The notes under the pieces were generated by a model. That model was not told where the DNA came from, did no database searches, and was given only the letters and a program-made list of their open reading frames with translations. Position numbers and translations under genes: made by a program. This document shows, in pieces, positions 43,282 through 51,519 of a stretch of DNA of 54,103 nt. The stretch covers positions 1 to 54,103 of the forward strand of contig JADGDY010000012.1 of the NCBI GenBank assembly GCA_016744655.1. The letters are read 5' to 3'. Source of the DNA: Bacteroidales bacterium (GTDB lineage: Bacteria; Bacteroidota; Bacteroidia; Bacteroidales; UBA12170). Position 1 is the first letter of the stretch. Each line of letters opens with the position of its first letter.

Positions 43282-45777
43282 TTGAAAAACAAGAGGAGCT
43301 TCTATTTAGGCGTAGCATTACCATCCGCATCGGCAATTGTTTTATTTATTGCTTCCATTCATATTTTCTTTATTCCATTTTTTGAGAAAGCCATCATGGA
43401 GGACAAGAAGGAAATGATAGCTGAATTAACCAATACCGCATGGAGTTTAATTAATGAATATGAAACGGAATACTCCGATTCTACCTTGAGCCTTCAAGAA
43501 GCACAAAAGCTCGCTAAAGAAAGAGTAGCTCAAATACGATATGGCTCCGACCAGAAGGATTATTTCTGGATTATTGATGAGGAACCCATCATGATCATGC
43601 ATCCCTACAGACCTGAGTTGATAGGTTCTGATTTAAATGATTATTACGATTCCAATGGCCATAGACTTTTTGTGGAAGCTGCAAATGTGGTGAAAGAACA
43701 AGAGGAGGGCTTTATTGATTATATGTGGCAATGGAACGACGATTCCACCAAAATAGTTCCTAAACTTTCTTGCGTGAAATCATTTCAACCTTGGGGTTGG
43801 ATAGTTGGAACGGGAATATATCTCGATGATGTGGAAGAAGAGCTCAACGAGCTGAGGCATTCGCTTTTAATCATTTCATTAATCATTGCTTTTATCATTG
43901 CTCTTATCCTGTTTTATGTGGTAAGGCAAAGTTTAAGTATCGAAATGAAACGCCAGAGACTCACAGAAGAACTACACGAATCCCAGCAAAAATATAAAAC
44001 CCTAGTGGAGGCTTCCAATGAAGGAACACTCATGTTCTTGAATGAATCTATCATATTTTCAAATGCTAAGTTTAGAGCTATTTGTGGTTTTGACGAGACA
44101 GAAGTGAGTAAGAAAAAGTTGGACGAGCTGTTTACCACAACCTGGAATACTATCCACACGAAGTTTCAGGAAGACACGAAGTCTTATTCCTTTGAATCCT
44201 CTCTCATTTGTTCCAAAGACAAGCTGAAAGAAGTGGTATTATCTATCTCCAAAGTAGACTATGCCAAGACTCATGGTTATATCATTACCACTAGAGAAGT
44301 TTCAAAGAAAGATTTGGCAGGCCGCGAAGCCAATGTGTTTTCCGAAGAGGTAAAGACTTCTTTACTACTCATGAAACAAGCCATTAAACCACTTATTCAG
44401 CCAACAGCCTCTTGTACTGCCGAAACCAGTATTCAGCAAGCAGCCAATAAAATGGGGCGATTGAATAAGGATGTGCTATTAATTAAGCAAGGAAATAATA
44501 TTTTGGGGATTGTCAGCCTTAAAGACATCACTAAAAAAGCCGTGGCAAAAAACATTGACCTGAGCCATCCTGTGACCAGCATCATGACTGCGCCATTAAT
44601 TACCATATCAGAATCGGCAAACCTCCACGAAGCCCTCTTGATGTTTAATACACAAAAGGTTTCCCATTTGGTAACAACGGATAACGACAAAGCTATTTCT
44701 GGAATGGTATCCTTCGATGATTTACTTTCTATCCAGCATAATACCTTATCCTTTTTATTGCTAGAAATAGAAAACACCAACACCGTTGAGGAGCTCAAGA
44801 AAATCCATTTAAAGGTTCCGAGCATCATTCATGCATTATCAGAAAGCAATGAGCATATTTACGATACTGTGGCTTTTGCATCCTCTATTTCCGATAGAAT
44901 CACACAAAAGCTGGTAGAATTTGGCGTGGAAACCTATGGCCCTGCTCCCTGTGAATTTGTTTTTATTGCAGTTGGCAGCGAAGGTAGAAAAGAACAAACC
45001 TTACTCACCGACCAAGACAATGGATTGATTTATGAGGATGGCTACGATGATAAAGAAGTGCAGGAATACTTCTTAGAATTGGCCAATTATATTTCAGATT
45101 CCCTTGATGAAATAGGTTATAATTACTGCAAAGGCGGTATGATGGCTTGTAATCCGAAATGGTGTCAGCCCCTATCCAAATGGAAAGTTTATTTCTCTTC
45201 TTGGGTGAATAGTTCTGAGCTTGAAGATTTGATTGAAGCCAGTACCTTCCTTGATTTTAGAGCCATTCAAGGCTATTCTCAGCTTAGTGATGATTTAAGA
45301 ATGCATATTCTAGAGCTGACTAAAGCTAATAACGATTTCTTGGTTCAATTGGCCGATATGACTGCTAATTTCAAGTCTCCTATCAATGCATTTGGTAACC
45401 TGGTGGGTAATGACCTTTCTTCAAAAGATAAAACCATTGACCTAAAAACCATCTTAACACCAATTGTAAAATACGGAAGAGTAAGTGCACTCAAACACCA
45501 TATTGAACTCACCAATACAAGCGAGAGACTAAAAGCGCTGTATTTGGCTGGGAAAATATCGGAGAACTTCTATAAAGACATCGACTTGGCCTACAACTAT
45601 GTAATGAAGCTGAGATTGAAAAATCAATCTAGACTCATCCAAGATGGAAAGACTCCTCTAAATACCATTGAAATTTCAGAGCTTTCGGTTATTGAAAAGA
45701 GTTTTTTGAAGAGTATATTTGGCTTGATAAATAATATTTCTTCTAGTATTAGTGGTGAAATTAAGAGTGGGGAATAG
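43282..45777 (+). CDS. Membrane sensor with Cache, PAS, CBS-pair and DUF294 nucleotidyltransferase-like domains
   Basis: An 831-residue protein. The start is TTG at 43282-43284, the only codon before the first membrane helix. Seen: helix 1 (about 7-29); a periplasmic single-Cache domain (about 33-190: KDYFWIIDEEPIMIMHPYRPEL, WGWIVGTGIYLDD); helix 2 (about 193-214); a PAS domain (about 225-350); a CBS pair (about 365-490: IVSLKDITK, VTSIMTAPLITISES, SGMVSFDDLLS); a DUF294 nucleotidyltransferase domain (about 500-650) with VGSEGRKEQTLLTDQDNGL near 563-580; and a C-terminal helical DUF294 partner domain (about 670-831). It probably senses a periplasmic ligand and passes the signal by adenylate binding or nucleotidyl transfer, perhaps to the neighbouring permease. 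The domain calls are firm; the biological role is inference. Confidence 0.85.
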   Translation: MKNKRSFYLGVALPSASAIVLFIASIHIFFIPFFEKAIMEDKKEMIAELTNTAWSLINEYETEYSDSTLSLQEAQKLAKERVAQIRYGSDQKDYFWIIDEEPIMIMHPYRPELIGSDLNDYYDSNGHRLFVEAANVVKEQEEGFIDYMWQWNDDSTKIVPKLSCVKSFQPWGWIVGTGIYLDDVEEELNELRHSLLIISLIIAFIIALILFYVVRQSLSIEMKRQRLTEELHESQQKYKTLVEASNEGTLMFLNESIIFSNAKFRAICGFDETEVSKKKLDELFTTTWNTIHTKFQEDTKSYSFESSLICSKDKLKEVVLSISKVDYAKTHGYIITTREVSKKDLAGREANVFSEEVKTSLLLMKQAIKPLIQPTASCTAETSIQQAANKMGRLNKDVLLIKQGNNILGIVSLKDITKKAVAKNIDLSHPVTSIMTAPLITISESANLHEALLMFNTQKVSHLVTTDNDKAISGMVSFDDLLSIQHNTLSFLLLEIENTNTVEELKKIHLKVPSIIHALSESNEHIYDTVAFASSISDRITQKLVEFGVETYGPAPCEFVFIAVGSEGRKEQTLLTDQDNGLIYEDGYDDKEVQEYFLELANYISDSLDEIGYNYCKGGMMACNPKWCQPLSKWKVYFSSWVNSSELEDLIEASTFLDFRAIQGYSQLSDDLRMHILELTKANNDFLVQLADMTANFKSPINAFGNLVGNDLSSKDKTIDLKTILTPIVKYGRVSALKHHIELTNTSERLKALYLAGKISENFYKDIDLAYNYVMKLRLKNQSRLIQDGKTPLNTIEISELSVIEKSFLKSIFGLINNISSSISGEIKSGE

Positions 45778-45880
45778 GTTTCAAATGTGTTCATATATTA
45801 TGAAATAATTAAAAAAACTAGCTGAAACTTACAACCATTAGCTAATCTTCCATCATAATAACATGATTTATCAAATAATT

Positions 45881-46000
45881 ATATGATTATACATATAATT
45901 CAATAAAAATATACAGTATTATATCTAATTACATATAATTTCATATATTTGTAGATATTTATATCTAAAAGCATATAATGAAGGGATTATCTGAATTTGT
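45881..46000 (+). promoter_or_regulatory. Three 40-base repeat units over the hip promoter and start codon, candidate HipB operators
   Basis: CATATAAT occurs at 45892, 45932 and 45972, exactly 40 bases apart. The second and third units also share ATATCTAA at their starts (45921 and 45961), and the first begins ATATGATT. The middle unit contains the -7 element TATATTTG (45944-45951) and the third overlaps the hipB ATG (45978). AATTATAT/ATATAATT (45877-45900) additionally forms a palindrome. Confidence 0.65.
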
Positions 46001-46196
46001 AAAAGAGCGTAGAAAAGAGGTCAATCTCACACAAGAAGAGTTTGCCGAACGTGCAGGAGTGGCATTAACTGTTGTACGTAAAATTGAACAAGGGAAATTG
46101 AACCTGAATTTGGAAAAAGTGAACTTAGTGCTGAGTATGTTTGGGCATGAATTAGCACCTGTAAACAGTAAAGAATTGAAGGATGAGACAAGGTAA
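45978..46196 (+). CDS. hipB: HipB-like helix-turn-helix antitoxin/repressor
   Basis: A 72-residue XRE-family protein: VKERRKEVNLTQEEFAERAGVALTVVRKIEQGK is a complete helix-turn-helix (about 8-40). It probably represses the operon and takes part in neutralising the kinase. It overlaps the next gene by 14 bases. Translation starts at ATG 45978 inside the third 40-base repeat, so repressor binding could directly control this start. Confidence 0.88.
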   Translation: MKGLSEFVKERRKEVNLTQEEFAERAGVALTVVRKIEQGKLNLNLEKVNLVLSMFGHELAPVNSKELKDETR

Positions 46197-46518
46197 AGTA
46201 TATTATAAGGAGCATTTAGCTGGTATCATCACAGAAACCAACGAAGGAGAATTTGTTTTCCAATATGATGAAGTATATGTAAATGAACATAAAAATGACT
46301 TCATCACTTTCAATATGCCCGTTAGAGAATTGCCTTATGTTGAAAATCGCCTTTTCCCTTTTTTTGAAGGTTTAATACCAGAAGGATGGTTATTAAATAT
46401 CGCTTCAGAAAACTGGAAAATAAATGAGAATGACCGAATGGGATTATTGTTGGCATGTTGTCAGAACTGCATAGGTGCGGTTAGTGTGGAACCAATATCA
46501 GAATCCAATGAAGAATAG
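46183..46518 (+). CDS. hipS: HipS-like protein (separate HipA N-terminal subdomain)
   Basis: A 111-residue protein matching the N-terminal Couple_hipA domain: GKVYYKEHLAGIITE at the start, FNMPVRELPY, FPFFEGLIPEGWLL and MGLLLACCQNCIGAVSVEP. In classic HipA this domain is fused to the kinase; here it is a separate gene, as in HipBST systems where it acts as the antitoxin. It overlaps hipB by 14 bases and the kinase gene by 11, which indicates translational coupling. Confidence 0.82.
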   Translation: MRQGKVYYKEHLAGIITETNEGEFVFQYDEVYVNEHKNDFITFNMPVRELPYVENRLFPFFEGLIPEGWLLNIASENWKINENDRMGLLLACCQNCIGAVSVEPISESNEE

Positions 46519-47449
46519 ATGCCTATATTGTTATCAAGCTCTAGAGGGAAACCATAATTTTCATAAAAATTGTTCCTTAAAATTCTTTGGCACACCTGTA
46601 GCTCCAAGGATAGAATACTCCTTGAATCAAATGGAAGAATTGGCTAAAAATGTAATTGAACGAAGTGTTGCTGTACCTGGGGTTCAGGCGAAACTATCCA
46701 TGTCATTGATTAAAAAAACGAAAGGAAAATCTGATACACGACTTACTGTAATTGGTGCTTTAGGAGGACAATATATATTCAAACCGCCTTCTGAAAAATT
46801 TCCTGAGATGCCAGAAAATGAACATTTAACGATGCGTCTAGCTGAAGTCTTTGGAATTAGGGTGGTTCCTTCTTCACTAATCAGATTAGCATCAGGAGAA
46901 TTATCATATATCACAAAACGCATTGACAGAACAGAAAACAACGAAAAACTTCACATGCTTGATATGTTTCAGATTACTGAAGCTTTCGATAAGTATAGAA
47001 GTTCCATGGAGAAAGTGGGCAAGGCCATAAATGCATACTCAGAAAACACAAATCTAGATAAGATTTTCTTTTTCGAATTAACTCTATTCTCTTATCTTAC
47101 AGGAAATAACGATATGCATTTAAAGAACTTTTCTATGATTGAAAGTCCATCAGGATGGGTATTGGCTCCAGCTTATGATTTGCTAAATGTCACAATATTA
47201 AATCCAGATGACGAAGAAGAATTGGCACTAACTTTAGCAGGAAAGAAAAAGAAATTTAAACGAGAACATTTTGTGCAATTTGGAGAAGGATTAGGCCTAA
47301 ATGATAAACAAATTAAAGGAGCATTTAAGCGAATTGAAAAGAATATACCTAAAGCCATTGAATACATAGAGCAATCTTTCTTATCCCCAGAAATGAGGCA
47401 TGACTATTTAAATGTGATTTTAAAAAGAGTGGAATTATTAGGGCTATAA
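46508..47449 (+). CDS. hipT: HipT-like serine/threonine kinase toxin (HipA C-terminal domain)
   Basis: A 313-residue HipA-type kinase. The ATG at 46508 overlaps the hipS stop codon. Seen: a Cys/His-rich N-terminus (CLYCY..HKNCS, about 5-22) common in Bacteroidota members; the Gly/Ser loop with a candidate autophosphorylated Ser64 in VPGVQAKLSMSL; Lys92 in FKPP; catalytic Asp202 in TGNNDMHLKN; and metal-binding Asp224 in APAYDLLN. By family knowledge such kinases phosphorylate an aminoacyl-tRNA synthetase or other translation factor and stop growth; the target here is unknown. All key residues are present, so it should be active. Confidence 0.87.
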   Translation: MKNRCLYCYQALEGNHNFHKNCSLKFFGTPVAPRIEYSLNQMEELAKNVIERSVAVPGVQAKLSMSLIKKTKGKSDTRLTVIGALGGQYIFKPPSEKFPEMPENEHLTMRLAEVFGIRVVPSSLIRLASGELSYITKRIDRTENNEKLHMLDMFQITEAFDKYRSSMEKVGKAINAYSENTNLDKIFFFELTLFSYLTGNNDMHLKNFSMIESPSGWVLAPAYDLLNVTILNPDDEEELALTLAGKKKKFKREHFVQFGEGLGLNDKQIKGAFKRIEKNIPKAIEYIEQSFLSPEMRHDYLNVILKRVELLGL

Positions 47450-47489
47450 ATATCTAAAAGAAATAAAAGCTTAAATAAGTAACAACCTG

Positions 47490-48275
47490 ATGAAGCGATT
47501 TTATAAATACTCTATTTCATTTATTTCAATAGCCATAGTATGGATGGGATATAATGTCTTCAAATCCGAAATAATAGAATTAAAAGAACAATATCTTATT
47601 AAACATAATTACTTTAGAAATGAGGAGGTTTTTAAAAGAACTATAGATGATTTTAAGAATTATCAGAATATATCTATAGATTTCGGTGAAGGTGGTTATA
47701 TGAATGCTTCGACTTCAGGATTTCGATACCTCAAGAATGATTCGATTAATTTTCGAGAATTATACGAGCATGGTGAAATTGGACAATTGAGTTTGACTGA
47801 CTCGACGGAATTACTGGATTATCAAAATAATGAACAACAAATAGTATCATTTAGAATAAATAAATCAAAAATTGAAATCAAACTAGAATCAAATACAGTT
47901 TTAAACATTGATAGTTATTGGGTTATTGATTATAAAGGAAATAGCAAATCTGATTTATTTCCTGAATTAATGAATTCACTTGGTTTATCAGATTTCAAAA
48001 TAGAAGAGATAAAAAAACAATTAAGACAAAGAAACTGTTTTGGATTTACAAATAGTAGTAGTAAATTAATATTGCATTTTCGCTCCCAACAAAAAACAAA
48101 CCCATTTGTTAGTTCTTATTCATATTGTCTTTTTAAAGATAAAGAATTAGTTGATGATTTTTTTGATGAAATATATTATTTTGGACAACTCGATGACAAT
48201 TCCTATTGGTTTTTTAATGATGCTATTCCAATAATAGACTTATTACCTGGAGGATATAAAAATAGAGATATTTAA
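47490..48275 (+). CDS. Unrecognised protein with one N-terminal membrane helix
   Basis: A 261-residue protein with a single hydrophobic segment (about 6-25), probably a membrane anchor, followed by a charged, Asn- and Tyr-rich region facing the periplasm. I recognise no family or catalytic motif. It starts 40 bases after the hipT stop and could be cotranscribed, but there is no evidence that it belongs to the toxin system. Codon use is very AT-rich, as for the hip genes, compatible with an accessory gene. Confidence 0.6.
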   Translation: MKRFYKYSISFISIAIVWMGYNVFKSEIIELKEQYLIKHNYFRNEEVFKRTIDDFKNYQNISIDFGEGGYMNASTSGFRYLKNDSINFRELYEHGEIGQLSLTDSTELLDYQNNEQQIVSFRINKSKIEIKLESNTVLNIDSYWVIDYKGNSKSDLFPELMNSLGLSDFKIEEIKKQLRQRNCFGFTNSSSKLILHFRSQQKTNPFVSSYSYCLFKDKELVDDFFDEIYYFGQLDDNSYWFFNDAIPIIDLLPGGYKNRDI

Positions 48276-48364
48276 AGCTCCAATAAAACCATATTATTTT
48301 CAAATGACTCAAATTTACATACTATAATGAAGGTATAAAGAGCTTTGAAAAATCATAATATTAC

Positions 48365-48640
48365 TCATGCCCTACCAATAACAACCCGCCAAGCCCCAAC
48401 AAATATCCAAAACAAACCACTTATAAACACCCCCAATATCAATACAAATAAAAAGTCGCTGGGGATATGAAAAGCAGGGGAAATTAAGCTTGGTAAAATA
48501 CCAATGTGAGCAGAAACCAATCCTATGAAAATGCCCAAAATGCGGAGGCCTAAATTTTCAATGAGCACTAAATTTAGAATTTGTTTCTTATCATAGCCAT
48601 TGGCTTTTAGTAGGTCGAGTTCTTTGCGTCGTTCGACCAT
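48365..48640 (-). pseudogene. C-terminal fragment of an FtsX-type ABC transporter permease
   Basis: 91 residues beginning VERRKELDLLKANGYDKKQI and continuing LVLIENLGLRILGIFIGLVSAHIG, which is the cytoplasmic loop and last two or three membrane helices of an FtsX/MacB-like permease. The preceding several hundred residues and the ATPase partner are missing, so it is a truncated remnant. In the same frame, after a TAG, the upstream bases (48650-48718) read as a short signal-peptide-like start (MNKLTYLFLALFLLALLA), apparently from an unrelated lost gene. Confidence 0.7.
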
Positions 48641-48687
48641 ATTAATTCTCTATTTTGTGAGGAGGCTAAAAGAGCTAAAAGAAAAAG

Positions 48688-48852
48688 AGCTAAAAAGAGA
48701 TATGTGAGTTTGTTCATGATAATTCTTTGTTGAAATTATCATTTAGTAAAAATAGAAATACCTAGTTAACGAGTAGTTTAGTAATTATAGTTAAATTGGT
48801 TTTGTATCGATAGTGATATCTCTTTATAGCGTCTATTCCTCTCTTATATTTA
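48688..48852 (-). repeat. Direct repeat: duplicated gene start, copy 1
   Basis: About 165 bases that match 48974-49136. On the minus strand it contains an upstream region and an ATG (48716-48718) that opens MNKLTYLFLAL. The open frame ends soon after at 48650-48652. Confidence 0.65.
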
Positions 48853-48879
48853 GTGTTGTTAATTACTCAATTAAAATGC

Positions 48880-48919
48880 TTTTTTTGTTTGCCCAAAACC
48901 CTAAAGGGAGCAATAAAAC
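48880..48919 (-). repeat. Leader repeat family D, minimal copy 4
   Basis: T-run, GTTTGCCC, eleven bases, GGGAGC, then an A-rich run. Same ends as copies at 2452, 25258 and 36984. It lies between the two duplicated gene starts. Confidence 0.6.
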
Positions 48920-48973
48920 TAGCCAAATTAAGCATCCATAGATTAATCTGACACAAAATTGAAAAAGGATTAA

Positions 48974-49136
48974 GAGCCAAAAAGAGATGTGATAGTTTGT
49001 TCATGATAAAAAAAACTTTCATTTGTTGTATTAGTGATATCTAGTATACGAGTTATTGGAGTAATTTTAGTTAAACAGGTTTCGTAATAATAGTAATATC
49101 CCTTTTTAGCATCTATTTCCTTCTATTTATTTTCTA
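48974..49136 (-). repeat. Direct repeat: duplicated gene start, copy 2
   Basis: Matches 48688-48852; the ATG at 49002-49004 opens MNKLSHLFLAL and the frame then diverges and soon ends. The 516 bases from 48641 to 49156 contain no intact gene. Confidence 0.65.
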
Positions 49137-49156
49137 TTAATTAGTTTTCAATATTC

Positions 49157-51499
49157 TTATAATCTTACTTTACTTGGCTCATCAAAAGCAATATCCTCAG
49201 TAAATGTGATGGTTTTTTCTAGGTCTTGAATACGAAGTTTAAAATCTCCCGTTTCACTCACCAACTGATTGTTATAATTATAGAAGGCCAAATCTTTAGC
49301 TCCTATACTGAAACTTACTTTTTTAGACTCCCCAGCTTTTAAACTGATTTTCTCGAATCTTTTTAGTCTTTTATTTGCTGGAGAAACTGAAGCCACTAAA
49401 TCAGAAATGAATAACATCACCACTTCTTGTCCTGCTCTATCACCTGTATTACTCACCTTCACAGAAACTTGAACCTGGCCATTAGGGCCAAAGCTAGTTG
49501 CACTTACTTCAAAATCGGAATATTCAAAAGTGGTGTAACTTAATCCATGTCCAAATTCATACTGAATAGCTACATCTGATTCATAATCATACAAACCTTC
49601 CATTTTATCTTGTTTCTCTGCTGGTTGGTAATCATAAGTGATCATAGAATTAGGAAACATAGGATAAGTATATGGTAATTTCCCACTTGGATTTGAATCT
49701 CCAAAAAGAACATCAGCCAAAGCATCGCCACCATAATTAGCAGGAAGGAATGTTTGTACCACAGCATCCATTTCATGCTCAAACTTGCTAATGATTCTTG
49801 GTCTGCCTTCGTTTAATACTAAAACTATAGGCTTGCCAGTTTTTGCTATTGCTAAGGCCAAATCACGCTGATTATCTGAGATATACAAATCATGTAAATC
49901 ACCAGGTTTTTCAGTGTAACTGTTCTCTCCTAGGAATAATAAAACATAGTCAACAGATTTTGCAGCTTTCACAGCTTTCTGAATGTCTATGTCTTTTTCC
50001 ATATAGTATTTTCCTTCAAAATCGTAGGACACGCCTTCTACATGTTTTACATTTCTGTGTCCTATTTTATTCTGAATGGCTTCGAGGAAAGTATGGTAAT
50101 TTTCTGCAAATTCTTCTACTTTTTCACCTTGCCAAGAATAAGACCATCCTCCATTTATCGTTCTCATGCTATTGGAATTCGGTCCTGCTACTAAAACTTT
50201 CACATCCTTTTCTAGAGGAAGGATATCAGCTTCATTTTTCAATAAAGTAATAGACTCTGTAGCTCCTTGATAGGCCAATCGTTTAAAATACATTCCTCCA
50301 AATTCTGAATAATCTTTTTGGTAGGTATTTGGAGTTTCAAATAATCCAAGTTCCATTTTTAATTTCAAAATTCGAGTAACGGCATCGTCAATTCTCGACA
50401 TTGGAACTTCTCCGTCATTAACCAATTCTATTAAATAGTCACAGAATTTGAAATTATAAGGCACCATTGACATATCAATTCCAGCATTAATGGCTAGCTT
50501 CACTCCTTCTTTTTGAGTTGAAACAATCTTATCTCTATTGTAGAAATTTTCAATATCAGCCCAGTCAGTAACTATCATCCCATCGAATCCCATTTCATCT
50601 CTTAGTAGACGAGTTAAAATTTCGTAGTTGGCATGCACTGGCATTCCGTTTAGCAATCCAGAATTAATCATGATGGTTTTAGCGCCTGCATCAATAGCAG
50701 TTTGGAAAGAAGCTGCATGTATTTCCTTCAATTCTCGAGTTGAAATACTTAAAGGGTTTCTGTCTTTACCTGAATTGGAATTATAAGCCAAGAAATGCTT
50801 CAAACAAGCTGCTCCACGCTTGGGTCCAATATGATTTAAGTCATCACCCTGTAAACCTTCAACTGCGGCTTTACCCATTTGCTGATTTAGATATACATCC
50901 TCACTGTAAGTCTCCCAGATTCTTGGATCACGAGCATCTCTTCCCATATCTAAAACTGGAGAAAAGGTCCAAGGAATATTACAAGCTCTCATTTCGTAGG
51001 CAGTGAGTTCGTTGAGTTTTTTCACCAATTTTGGATTAAAACTAGCCCCTTGTCCTATTTGTTGAGGATAAAGTGTAGCACCAGCGGTATAACCAGCACC
51101 ATGTATTGCATCCACTCCAAATAATACAGGAATTCCAGTTTCTTTAATGGCTGCATTATTTAAATGTTCCACAGTTTTGTTCCACCATTCTTTAGATTGC
51201 GCTTTATTATTAACGGTGTTTAATACTGAACCCAATTTGTAAATTCTAAAAGCAGAATCCACCGTCTCAGGATTAATAGTTAAAGGTAATGGTCTGTGAT
51301 CCTTATCACCACCTTTAAAAAACACACCCAAAGTAATTTGAGTCATCTGTCCTACCTTTTCCTCCAAAGTCATTTTGGCTAGAATCTCTGCTACTTTTGG
51401 ATTAGAACTTGCCCCATCTTTGGTCTGTTTCTTTTCCTGACAACTCACAGCAAAAACCATGAAAGGCAACATGAAATAAACTAAATAAGATCGCTTCAT
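49157..51499 (-). CDS. bglX: GH3 beta-glucosidase, predicted lipoprotein
   Basis: Removes non-reducing-end beta-linked glucose (or a related sugar) from oligosaccharides. A 780-residue BglX-like protein: lipobox Cys20 (VFAVSC); the GH3 barrel (about 35-380) with LFGVDAIHGAG, LKHFLAYN and the catalytic Asp312 in GMIVTDWADIEN; an alpha-beta sandwich (about 410-625, VLLFLGENSYTEKPG); and a C-terminal fibronectin-like domain (about 665-765, YEFGHGLSYTTFEYSDF before it). Starts 20 bases after the GH94 gene; together they form a disaccharide-handling operon. Lipidation suggests a periplasmic or surface place. Confidence 0.92.
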   Translation of the reverse strand: MKRSYLVYFMLPFMVFAVSCQEKKQTKDGASSNPKVAEILAKMTLEEKVGQMTQITLGVFFKGGDKDHRPLPLTINPETVDSAFRIYKLGSVLNTVNNKAQSKEWWNKTVEHLNNAAIKETGIPVLFGVDAIHGAGYTAGATLYPQQIGQGASFNPKLVKKLNELTAYEMRACNIPWTFSPVLDMGRDARDPRIWETYSEDVYLNQQMGKAAVEGLQGDDLNHIGPKRGAACLKHFLAYNSNSGKDRNPLSISTRELKEIHAASFQTAIDAGAKTIMINSGLLNGMPVHANYEILTRLLRDEMGFDGMIVTDWADIENFYNRDKIVSTQKEGVKLAINAGIDMSMVPYNFKFCDYLIELVNDGEVPMSRIDDAVTRILKLKMELGLFETPNTYQKDYSEFGGMYFKRLAYQGATESITLLKNEADILPLEKDVKVLVAGPNSNSMRTINGGWSYSWQGEKVEEFAENYHTFLEAIQNKIGHRNVKHVEGVSYDFEGKYYMEKDIDIQKAVKAAKSVDYVLLFLGENSYTEKPGDLHDLYISDNQRDLALAIAKTGKPIVLVLNEGRPRIISKFEHEMDAVVQTFLPANYGGDALADVLFGDSNPSGKLPYTYPMFPNSMITYDYQPAEKQDKMEGLYDYESDVAIQYEFGHGLSYTTFEYSDFEVSATSFGPNGQVQVSVKVSNTGDRAGQEVVMLFISDLVASVSPANKRLKRFEKISLKAGESKKVSFSIGAKDLAFYNYNNQLVSETGDFKLRIQDLEKTITFTEDIAFDEPSKVRL

Positions 51500-51519
51500 T
51501 TTGTATAAATTTTTATGGT

